From NCBI RefSeq assembly GCF_000382445.1, contig NZ_KB905472.1:1826909-1874682 (forward strand): a DNA stretch of 47,774 nt, read 5' to 3'. The notes under the pieces were generated by a model, which saw only the letters and a program-made list of their open reading frames with translations, was not told where the DNA came from and made no database searches. The stretch is from Phocaeicola massiliensis B84634 = Timone 84634 = DSM 17679 = JCM 13223 (GTDB lineage Bacteria; Bacteroidota; Bacteroidia; Bacteroidales; Bacteroidaceae). The position numbers and the translations under genes are program-made. Of the stretch, positions 1 to 7,110 are shown piece after piece. Positions within the stretch are counted from its first letter, which is position 1. Each line of letters begins with the position of its first letter.

Positions 1-3
1 TTG

Positions 4-60
4 CAGTGGACCGTACAGTCTGCTACAGTGGACTGTACAGTCCATTGCCGCAGACTGTAA
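4..60. repeat. Degenerate 22-bp intergenic repeats
   Basis: CAGTGGAC is followed by GTACAGTC twice with a period of 22 bp (starting at 4 and 26), and a third partial unit (CAGACTGTA) follows. Each unit holds the palindrome-like core GACTGTACAGTC. The organisation (short palindromic core, about 22-bp spacing, between genes) resembles the CGTATG repeats at 15692-15760, although the base sequence differs. Between this and position 270 I see no gene. Function unknown. Confidence 0.5.
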
Positions 61-270
61 TAATCTTCCGTTTAAAAGAACTTGGCTGACCCGTGGAAAC
101 GGCTTATTCTTCCCTTTGCTTGTGATATGATATTAAAATCCCCAAGAATAATAAGTGACCCGATTTTTTTCAAAACATTATGCCCACACACTTTTTGACT
201 TGATCCGGAATCAGTGGGAATTCATTAATCGCAGCTATAGTTAAGCATATTCATATAAGAAAAAGGGATA

Positions 271-339
271 TAAAAAAAGAAGGGTATCTATCCCAGACAC
301 CCAATCTTCATTAACCTTAAATCTAATACCATGAAAAAC
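271..339 (-). ncRNA. Short minus-strand transcript with its own promoter and terminator
   Basis: On the minus strand a perfect TACCTTTG -7 box (346-353) lies a few bases upstream of this segment. The segment ends in a hairpin (282-302, arms GGGTGTCT and AGATACCC) followed by a T-rich run (271-281), a good intrinsic terminator. The expected RNA is only about 70 nt. It contains a possible 14-codon ORF, MVLDLRLMKIGCLG, whose stop falls inside the terminator hairpin, so it could be a leader peptide/attenuator or a free small RNA. The promoter-to-terminator layout is that described for Bacteroidales-1-type RNAs, but I cannot confirm family membership without a covariance-model search. No protein gene follows on this strand inside the window. 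Confidence 0.55.
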
Positions 340-345
340 ACAGTG

Positions 346-353
346 CAAAGGTA
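346..353 (-). promoter_or_regulatory. -7 box of the small transcript
   Basis: TACCTTTG on the minus strand matches the Bacteroidetes TAnnTTTG consensus exactly. A TTTG lies 15 nt upstream, shorter than the usual 19-21 nt, so the -33 element is doubtful. Confidence 0.55.
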
Positions 354-463
354 TAGGTTTTATGTTATCAAACATAATAAACGGACAACTTTCCTCTTTT
401 ATTTAACCATTTTTATATCTTAAGCTAACTTCAGTCATAAGCAGTAGCTATATATACTTATAA

Positions 464-498
464 CTGTATTCGGGTATAAAACCTACACCCGAATACAG
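464..498 (-). terminator. Terminator of the rlmI-like operon
   Basis: A perfect 12-bp inverted repeat, CTGTATTCGGGT (464-475) and ACCCGAATACAG (487-498), lies 8 nt downstream of the stop of the minus-strand methyltransferase gene. The tail on the minus strand is AT-rich but has no long T run, so efficiency is uncertain. Confidence 0.65.
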
Positions 499-506
499 AC
501 AATACA

Positions 507-1691
507 TTATTCGACATACAGTACCAACCCTTTCAGGTATTCACCTTCAGGGTGGTAAATATTAACAGGATGGTCACCCGGTTGTGTAAGTTGATGCAAA
601 ATACGCACACTACGTCCGCTTTGAGCAGCAGCAGTAAACACAGCATTACGGAAATTCATTTTATCCACTACCTGCGAACAAGAGAAAGTAAACAAAATTC
701 CTCCCGGTTTAATTTTCTCAAATGCTTTAGCATTCAGCTTGGTATATCCGCGCAAAGCATTTCGAAGCGCATCTTTATGCTTAGCAAAAGCCGGTGGATC
801 AAGGATAATCAAGTCATACTGATCCCCCATACGATCCAAGTACTTGAAAGCATCTTCAGCATAAGCCTGATGACGAGAATCACCGGGAAAATTAAGCTCT
901 ACATTCATATTTGTCAAATCGATGGCTTTGGCAGAACTGTCTACCGAATGTACCAGGTTTGCACCTCCGCGCATGGCATAAAAAGAAAACCCTCCGGTGT
1001 AACAAAACATATTCAGCACATTACGACCTTTGGAGTAACGTTCCAACAAATGACGATTCTCACGTTGATCGACAAAGAAACCTGTCTTCTGTCCTTTTAA
1101 CCAATCCACATGAAACTTCAAGCCATATTCCATAGCAATATTCTCGGGACTTCCTCCTTTAATAAAACCATTTTCAGGTTCCAAATCCGCTTTAAACGGT
1201 AAAGTGGTTTCCGACTTATAATAAATATTCTGAACAACATCTCCCATCACTTCCGACAAAGCTTCGGCTATTTCCATGCGGTAAACGTGCATACCTGCAG
1301 AGTGTGCCTGCATTACTGCCGTATGGTCATATACATCTATAATAAGTCCCGGCAAATTATCTCCTTCTCCATGTACCAGACGATAAGTATTATTGATTGG
1401 ATTACCTGCCAATCCCAAGCTCCGGCGCAAATCATATGCTACTTCCAAACGATGTTTCCAAAAATCATGATCAATTTCCTTCTGTCTAAAGGTAAGCACA
1501 CGCACGGCAATACTTCCGATTTGGAAATGTCCGCAAGCAATAAATTCTTTCTTTGATGTATATACATCTACGATTTCGCCTTCTTCGGGTTCTCCCTCTA
1601 TGTGATGGATAGCCCCCGAAAACACCCAAGGGTGAAAACGTTTCAACGATTCTTCTTTACCCGGTTTCAGGTATACTTTTTTATAAGCCAT
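507..1691 (-). CDS. Class I SAM-dependent rRNA methyltransferase, RlmI-like
   Basis: A 394-residue cytosolic enzyme predicted to transfer a methyl group from S-adenosylmethionine to the C5 of a cytosine in 23S rRNA. The N-terminal ~80 residues read as a PUA-type RNA-binding domain (KRFHPWVFSGAI). The Rossmann domain follows, with glycine motif I (NMFCYTGGFSF, near residue 228) and the motif IV segment LDPPAFAK (near 298). A C-terminal FSCSQ cysteine motif fits the RlmI/YccW family, and the length is right for it. The exact target base (E. coli RlmI makes m5C1962) is inferred only from family. Its ATG overlaps the 3' end of the exonuclease gene by 11 bp, so the two are co-transcribed and probably coupled. 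Confidence 0.88.
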   Translation of the reverse strand: MAYKKVYLKPGKEESLKRFHPWVFSGAIHHIEGEPEEGEIVDVYTSKKEFIACGHFQIGSIAVRVLTFRQKEIDHDFWKHRLEVAYDLRRSLGLAGNPINNTYRLVHGEGDNLPGLIIDVYDHTAVMQAHSAGMHVYRMEIAEALSEVMGDVVQNIYYKSETTLPFKADLEPENGFIKGGSPENIAMEYGLKFHVDWLKGQKTGFFVDQRENRHLLERYSKGRNVLNMFCYTGGFSFYAMRGGANLVHSVDSSAKAIDLTNMNVELNFPGDSRHQAYAEDAFKYLDRMGDQYDLIILDPPAFAKHKDALRNALRGYTKLNAKAFEKIKPGGILFTFSCSQVVDKMNFRNAVFTAAAQSGRSVRILHQLTQPGDHPVNIYHPEGEYLKGLVLYVE

Positions 1692-2331
1692 CGATAGTTA
1701 CTGTTGATTCTATTGGTTCATTTTGTATTATCTCATAATTGCCCGTGCTTTCCAATTCGGACAGGCAGTTGTAAATTTCCACACAAGCCCATGCATCAGT
1801 AGCGGCATATAGTTTCTGCCCTTCACTCAGCACATCAGCTTCCCAATTGGAGAGACGCTGATTTTTTGAAATCTTCTCACCGAAAAGATTAGCATATATC
1901 TTTTGCAAGCTCCTGTCCTCAATACCGAACTTACCTACATATTCTTGCAATTCTATCCAATTTCCACGATCAGGATGCATATCCTGGCGTTTACGCAATG
2001 AGTTGAAATCATCTTTCAGTGACAGACCTATCTTGAGGGTATCACTCATCAGAAACTCCTGCAACGAATCAGGCATGCCAATACGGTTAAGCCTGAACAG
2101 AAAACAAGTGTCCTGAGTAGAAATTTGCAATAATGCCACCTTGTGGGTGGTTCCCCGTTTGAATGAGGGACGAGTTTCCGTATCCACCCCCACTATACGC
2201 TGGTCTTTAAGATAGGCCACTGCTTTTTCGGCATCACTTTCGGTATAAACTACGAATATACGTCCCGGGAAAAGCACTTTGGGCATTGCAGCTATTTCTG
2301 CTTTACTTATACTTTTTTTTATTAGCTTCAT
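1681..2331 (-). CDS. 3'-5' exonuclease, RNase D/DnaQ-like fold
   Basis: A 216-residue protein with the DEDD exonuclease pattern. The first acidic motif is GVDTETRPSF (near residue 49), the second lies in LSLKDDFNSL (near 105), and the final YAATDAWACVEIY (near 175) is the DEDDy-type Tyr-x3-Asp motif. The DNA_pol_A_exo1/RNase D catalytic domain covers most of the protein and there is no HRDC domain, so it is a stand-alone exonuclease. Substrate (structured RNA or DNA 3' ends) cannot be told from sequence. The start ATG shares an ATGA overlap with the stop of the DUF5063 gene upstream, and its 3' end overlaps the methyltransferase gene, making a tight three-gene operon. Confidence 0.85.
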   Translation of the reverse strand: MKLIKKSISKAEIAAMPKVLFPGRIFVVYTESDAEKAVAYLKDQRIVGVDTETRPSFKRGTTHKVALLQISTQDTCFLFRLNRIGMPDSLQEFLMSDTLKIGLSLKDDFNSLRKRQDMHPDRGNWIELQEYVGKFGIEDRSLQKIYANLFGEKISKNQRLSNWEADVLSEGQKLYAATDAWACVEIYNCLSELESTGNYEIIQNEPIESTVTIDGL

Positions 2332-2903
2332 AATAATCGGTTCTCATCTTCCATTTCCGAATAGCCTTCATCCATTACGTCTTCTTCGGTAGAATTATAT
2401 TTCACATCGTGTAAGGCACGCATAGTATTCACCAAACGTTGTCCCCAAAATTCTTCAAAATGCTCTTTACAGATCACTAGTGAATCATTCATCGTCTCAT
2501 TCAGTCCCAATTGAAATACACTGATAAAATCTTTCAAGTCCTGATAAATATCAGCCAAATCTTCGGAAATACATTTTTTTATAGGTGTATCACTATATGC
2601 CATATCAGGCAAAAAGACTTCCAGATAGTCATCTTTAGAGCCCAACACTTCAGCTACAGCCATACGTATCAGTTCATAATCTTCTTCTGTTACGAATGCT
2701 TCGGGGTCAAACTCCCCTATTCGTTCGCAAGGAGGTATCATGGATGCTTTTAAATAAAGCAACGGAAGAATCTTGAGGGCGGTGTCTACAAATATGCCCC
2801 GCTTGGCATCACGTGTTCTTTCCAAAAAGCCGCAATATTCGGCAGCTACCGTCACAAACTCCACTGTATTTTTGTCAAATATCACCTGACTATACTTTTC
2901 CAT
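2328..2903 (-). CDS. DUF5063 family protein
   Basis: A 191-residue acidic protein of the DUF5063 type, largely helical, with no signal peptide or membrane segment. Function unknown. I place the start at the ATG at 2903 (MEKYSQVIFDKN). A longer frame would open with a TTG at 2924, but that TTG is part of the promoter -7 box at 2922-2929 and so lies upstream of the transcript. It is the first gene of the operon with the exonuclease and the RNA methyltransferase, an association that suggests a role in RNA metabolism, which is inference only. The family assignment is from memory of similar Bacteroidales proteins. Confidence 0.7.
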   Translation of the reverse strand: MEKYSQVIFDKNTVEFVTVAAEYCGFLERTRDAKRGIFVDTALKILPLLYLKASMIPPCERIGEFDPEAFVTEEDYELIRMAVAEVLGSKDDYLEVFLPDMAYSDTPIKKCISEDLADIYQDLKDFISVFQLGLNETMNDSLVICKEHFEEFWGQRLVNTMRALHDVKYNSTEEDVMDEGYSEMEDENRLL

Positions 2904-2921
2904 AACATTAAAATTGAATCG

Positions 2922-2929
2922 CAAAGGTA
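2922..2929 (-). promoter_or_regulatory. Promoter -7 box of the DUF5063 operon
   Basis: TACCTTTG on the minus strand, a perfect TAnnTTTG, about 20 nt upstream of the ATG at 2903. A TTGG lies about 21 nt further upstream in the -33 position. It is divergent from the ftsK promoter, and the two boxes are 43 bp apart. Confidence 0.7.
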
Positions 2930-2972
2930 AGAAAAAAGAGATTAATTAAGCCAATAATTAATGATTTTCATG

Positions 2973-2980
2973 TACATTTG
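2973..2980 (+). promoter_or_regulatory. Promoter -7 box of ftsK
   Basis: TACATTTG matches TAnnTTTG exactly and ends 26 nt before the ftsK ATG. No clear TTTG is seen at the -33 position. Confidence 0.65.
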
Positions 2981-3006
2981 CGAAATAATAAATTGCATTA
3001 ATAAAT

Positions 3007-5472
3007 ATGGCTAAGAAAAAAACAGATAAAGAGACCGAACCTAAAAAGATTTCGAAAAATCGGTTTACTACATTTTTCAAGAGTGAGACGACACATTTTG
3101 TTATAGGACTCATCAGTGTGATATTTTCCGTTTACTTATTGCTGGCCTTTATTTCCTTCTTCTTCACAGGAGCGGCAGACCAAAGCATATTGGACAACCA
3201 ACAACCGGGCGAACTGATGCAAACCACCAATCATGTAAAGAACTATGCCGGAGCACGCGGTGCACAACTGGCAGAGTTTCTCATCAACGAATGTTTTGGA
3301 ATTGCCGCCTGTTTTATCATTCTTTTCCTCGCTGTTGCAGGAATGAAAATGATAAAAGCTTACCAGTTCCGTGTGTGGAAATGGTTTATGTCCTGTTCTA
3401 TCCTGCTCGTTTGGTTCTCCATTACACTGGGATTTATTTTCGACGGAACGTTCAGCGACAGTTTTATCTACCCCGGAGGGCTGCACGGGTATAATGTAAG
3501 CGCATGGTTGGTTTCTCAAATCGGTATGCCCGGTTTAGGACTGCTTTTGCTGATAACAGCCCTTCTCTTCTTTGTCTATCTGAGCAGTGAGACTATCAAT
3601 ATGATTCGTAAGGCACTTCATCCCAATTTCAAAAGGAAGAAGAAAGATACCGCCACAGCAACCGACAATGAGAACAATGATACCAGTATCAAACCTAAAA
3701 GGGAAGAAAAGAAAGAATACTCCAATCCACAACCTGCCGTGGTAGACTTTGAATTGGAACAACCCATGAAAGTGGAAGTCGGCAGCAAAGAGGAAGAAGT
3801 ATCCAACACTCCATTCCCTTTTGAGGAAAAACAGACGAGTGAGCCTCAACGCCCTATGCCTACAGAGGCAAATGAAGAAGAGGAAGACAATGACGAACCT
3901 GACTTTACCGTATCCGATGATACATCAGAAGAGGATGCAGAATATAAAGGTCCTGCCTTGCAGCCTTATAATCCGCGCCTCGATCTGGAAAACTATAAGT
4001 TTCCCACTCTCGATCTGCTGAATCAATATGAAGATAATGGACCTAATATCGACATGGAAGAACAGAATGCCAACAAGGATCGCATTATCAAAGTATTGCG
4101 CAGTTTTGGCATTGAAATAAGTTCTATCAAAGCCAGTGTGGGACCTACTATTACATTGTATGAAATCACTCCGGCAGAAGGCGTGCGTATCTCTAAAATC
4201 CGTAATCTGGAAGATGACATAGCACTGAGTTTGTCTGCATTGGGTATCCGTATCATTGCCCCCATACCGGGTAAAGGTACTATCGGTATAGAAGTTCCGA
4301 ATGCCAATCCGCGCATTGTGCCGATGCAATCTATCCTCAACAGCAAGAAATTTCAGGAAACCACCATGGAACTACCGATAGCATTGGGAAAAACAATCAC
4401 CAATGAAGTATTTATGGTAGACCTGGCTAAAGCACCACATATGCTGGTGGCCGGTGCTACGGGACAAGGTAAGTCCGTAGGGTTGAATGCCATTGTTACT
4501 TCCTTATTATATAAGAAACATCCGGCAGAGCTGAAATTTGTCATCGTAGACCCGAAGAAAGTGGAATTCTCTGTTTATACCCCGATAGAAAGACACTTCC
4601 TTGCTAAACTACCTGACGGAGAAGATGCTATCATCACCGATGTATCAAAGGTGGTGCAAACACTGAACTCGCTCTGTATAGAAATGGATACACGTTACGA
4701 TTTGCTGCGCAAGGCCGGATGCCGTAATATTAAAGAATATAATGCCAAGTTCATCAGTCGTCAGCTAAATCCTGAAAAAGGGCATCGTTTCATGCCTTAC
4801 ATCGTAATTATCATCGATGAGTTCGGTGACTTGATTATGACTGCCGGCAAAGAAGTGGAATTGCCTATTTGTCGAATCGCGCAATTGGCACGTGCAGTAG
4901 GTATTCATGCCATCATCGCTACCCAGCGCCCGACAACAAATATCATCACCGGTACTATCAAAGCCAACTTCCCGGCCCGTGTCGCCTTCCGTGTGGCTGC
5001 CATGATGGACTCCCGCACCATCCTCGACCGTTCGGGTGCACAACAGTTGATTGGTAAAGGTGATATGCTTTACTTACAAGGCAATGACCCCGTACGTGTA
5101 CAATGTGCTTTCGTTGATACTCCCGAGGTGGAACGCATCGCAAACTATATCAGCAAACAACAAGGATATCCCACAGCCTTCATGCTTCCCGAATATGTGG
5201 GTGAAGAAAGTGAAAGCAGCATAGGAGAAGTGGACATGAACCGCCTTGACCCGATGTTTGAAGATGCAGCCCGTCTCGTAGTCATTCACCAACAGGGTTC
5301 TACCTCACTGATTCAGCGTAAATTCTCTATCGGTTACAACCGTGCCGGACGTATCATGGATCAATTAGAGAAAGCAGGTATCGTAGGTCCCACTCAAGGA
5401 AGTAAAGCACGTGATGTACTTTGCATGGACGAGACTGACTTGGAAATGAAATTGAACAATCTGCAACAATAA
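3007..5472 (+). CDS. ftsK: FtsK/SpoIIIE DNA translocase
   Basis: An 821-residue septal DNA pump that moves chromosome dimers and termini through the closing septum. The N-terminal ~200 residues hold about four membrane segments. A long acidic, low-complexity linker (about 210-325, rich in E, D, K) follows, then the alpha/beta motor. Walker A is GATGQGKS at about 483-490 and Walker B is IVIIIDEFGDL with D604-E605. The C-terminal ~65 residues (EDAARLVV...GYNRAGRIMDQLEKAGIVGP) are the gamma winged helix that reads polar KOPS-like sequences. All parts are present. It heads a run of four plus-strand genes with 16-, 28- and 28-bp gaps. Confidence 0.96.
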   Translation: MAKKKTDKETEPKKISKNRFTTFFKSETTHFVIGLISVIFSVYLLLAFISFFFTGAADQSILDNQQPGELMQTTNHVKNYAGARGAQLAEFLINECFGIAACFIILFLAVAGMKMIKAYQFRVWKWFMSCSILLVWFSITLGFIFDGTFSDSFIYPGGLHGYNVSAWLVSQIGMPGLGLLLLITALLFFVYLSSETINMIRKALHPNFKRKKKDTATATDNENNDTSIKPKREEKKEYSNPQPAVVDFELEQPMKVEVGSKEEEVSNTPFPFEEKQTSEPQRPMPTEANEEEEDNDEPDFTVSDDTSEEDAEYKGPALQPYNPRLDLENYKFPTLDLLNQYEDNGPNIDMEEQNANKDRIIKVLRSFGIEISSIKASVGPTITLYEITPAEGVRISKIRNLEDDIALSLSALGIRIIAPIPGKGTIGIEVPNANPRIVPMQSILNSKKFQETTMELPIALGKTITNEVFMVDLAKAPHMLVAGATGQGKSVGLNAIVTSLLYKKHPAELKFVIVDPKKVEFSVYTPIERHFLAKLPDGEDAIITDVSKVVQTLNSLCIEMDTRYDLLRKAGCRNIKEYNAKFISRQLNPEKGHRFMPYIVIIIDEFGDLIMTAGKEVELPICRIAQLARAVGIHAIIATQRPTTNIITGTIKANFPARVAFRVAAMMDSRTILDRSGAQQLIGKGDMLYLQGNDPVRVQCAFVDTPEVERIANYISKQQGYPTAFMLPEYVGEESESSIGEVDMNRLDPMFEDAARLVVIHQQGSTSLIQRKFSIGYNRAGRIMDQLEKAGIVGPTQGSKARDVLCMDETDLEMKLNNLQQ

Positions 5473-5488
5473 ATTGTTTAGTAGAATC

Positions 5489-6106
5489 ATGCTTAAATTA
5501 AAAAAGATATATTTATTGGTGTTGGCATTCTGCCTTTCGACCGGTGTGTTTGCCCAAAAGGACAAACAAGCCCGCGAAGTGCTGGACAAGACAGCCGCGG
5601 CTATGAAAAATGCCGGAGGAATACGTGCTGTATTCGGTGGTACATCCAACGGTACATTACTGCTAAAAGGAGAACAATTCTATTTGAACAGCGGAGGTGT
5701 ACAAAGTTGGTTTGATGGGAAAACACAATGGAGTTATTTGGAAAGCAGTGGCGAGGTGAACATAAGCAGCCCTACCCCGGAGGAATTGCAAGGAATTAAT
5801 CCTTACTCCTTGTTGTCACTTTATAAAAACGGTTACAACTATAAGTATACAGGAGTTAAAAAACATAATGGCAAGCAAGGGTATGAAGTCATCCTGACTC
5901 CTGAACAAGAACAGAACGTGACCTCCATCACCTTATTTGTGTCAAAAACATACGAACCGTTATATATCAAGATACTGCAAAGTAACAAAACGGTCAACGA
6001 GATAATCGTATCTTCTTATCAAACCCACCAGCCATTGGATGATGCATCATTCAGGTTTGATAAAAGAAAATATCCGGATGCCGAAGTGATTGATTTAAGA
6101 AACTAA
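5489..6106 (+). CDS. LolA-like outer-membrane lipoprotein carrier
   Basis: A 205-residue exported protein resembling LolA, the periplasmic chaperone that ferries lipoproteins from the inner to the outer membrane. The start is the ATG at 5489 (MLKLKKIYLLVLAFC), followed by a signal peptide ending near VFA-Q. An upstream TTG frame only adds residues ahead of the signal peptide. The mature part has the LolA/LolB-type half-barrel pattern (GIRAVFGGT, GTLLLKGEQFYL, WFDGKTQWSY, YEVILTP, SITLFVSK, ISSY). It is the usual gene behind ftsK in Bacteroidetes and starts 16 bp after the ftsK stop, so the two are co-transcribed. Confidence 0.8.
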   Translation: MLKLKKIYLLVLAFCLSTGVFAQKDKQAREVLDKTAAAMKNAGGIRAVFGGTSNGTLLLKGEQFYLNSGGVQSWFDGKTQWSYLESSGEVNISSPTPEELQGINPYSLLSLYKNGYNYKYTGVKKHNGKQGYEVILTPEQEQNVTSITLFVSKTYEPLYIKILQSNKTVNEIIVSSYQTHQPLDDASFRFDKRKYPDAEVIDLRN

Positions 6107-6134
6107 CAAATATAAAGTAACGAAAGAAATAATT

Positions 6135-7082
6135 ATGAGTACAGAGAAAGTAAAATGCCTGATTATCGGTTCAGGCCCTGCAGGTTATACTGCCGCCATC
6201 TATACAGGACGTGCCAACATTGCTCCTGTCCTTTATGAAGGACTTCAGCCGGGCGGACAGCTCACTACTACTACCGACGTAGAAAATTTCCCCGGCTATC
6301 CCGAAGGTATCAGTGGTCCACAATTAATGGAAGACTTACGCAAACAGGCAGAACGCTTCGGCGCAGATATCCGCACAGGTATTGCCACTTCTGCCGACCT
6401 GAGCAAACGTCCTTACCGCATCACCATTGATAACGAAAAGGTAATCGAGACAGAAACGGTTATCATCTCTACAGGAGCCACTGCCAAATATTTAGGACTG
6501 GACGATGAAAAGAAATATGCAGGTATGGGAGTCAGTGCATGTGCCACTTGCGACGGATTCTTTTACCGCAAAAAAACAGTTGCCGTGGTAGGTGGTGGCG
6601 ATACAGCCTGTGAAGAAGCAGTTTATTTGGCCGGTCTAGCCAAACAAGTTTATCTGATTGTACGTAAACCCTTCTTGCGCGCTTCTAAAATCATGCAGGC
6701 ACGCGTAATGAACCATCCGAACATTAAAGTGCTGTTTGAGCACAATGCAACAGGTCTATATGGTGAAAACGGTGTAGAAGGCGTTCATTTGGTGAAACGT
6801 GCAGGCGAATGCAACGAAGAGCATTACGACCTTCCTATCGACGGTTTCTTCCTGGCTATCGGTCATAAGCCCAACTCTGACATATTCAAACCATACATTG
6901 ATACAGACGAAGTAGGTTATATCATTACCGAAAACGGTACTCCCCGCACCAAAGTTCCCGGAGTATTTGCGGCAGGAGACGTGGCCGACCCGCATTATCG
7001 TCAGGCTATCACCGCAGCAGGAAGTGGCTGCAAAGCCGCTATCGAGGTAGAAAGATACCTCTCTGCCAACGAGCTTTTATAA
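6135..7082 (+). CDS. trxB: Thioredoxin-disulfide reductase
   Basis: A 315-residue FAD/NADPH flavoenzyme that reduces thioredoxin in the cytosol. It has the FAD-binding GSGPAGYTAA at about 12-21, the redox-active CATC (C136 and C139), the NADPH-binding GGGDTACEEA, and the closing FAD motif GVFAAGDV. Length and domain order are those of low-molecular-weight bacterial TrxB. It sits 28 bp after the LolA-like gene in the ftsK operon. Bacteroides rely on thioredoxin as the main disulfide reducing system because they lack glutathione, which is background knowledge. Confidence 0.96.
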   Translation: MSTEKVKCLIIGSGPAGYTAAIYTGRANIAPVLYEGLQPGGQLTTTTDVENFPGYPEGISGPQLMEDLRKQAERFGADIRTGIATSADLSKRPYRITIDNEKVIETETVIISTGATAKYLGLDDEKKYAGMGVSACATCDGFFYRKKTVAVVGGGDTACEEAVYLAGLAKQVYLIVRKPFLRASKIMQARVMNHPNIKVLFEHNATGLYGENGVEGVHLVKRAGECNEEHYDLPIDGFFLAIGHKPNSDIFKPYIDTDEVGYIITENGTPRTKVPGVFAAGDVADPHYRQAITAAGSGCKAAIEVERYLSANELL

Positions 7083-7110
7083 AAAACAATAACCCACAAC
7101 AAACAACACT

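Noticed and set aside
2904..2924. N-terminal extension of the DUF5063 frame starting at TTG
   Set aside because: The TTG is the end of a perfect TACCTTTG promoter box; the same artefact occurs at 12728 and 23956, so later ATGs were used.
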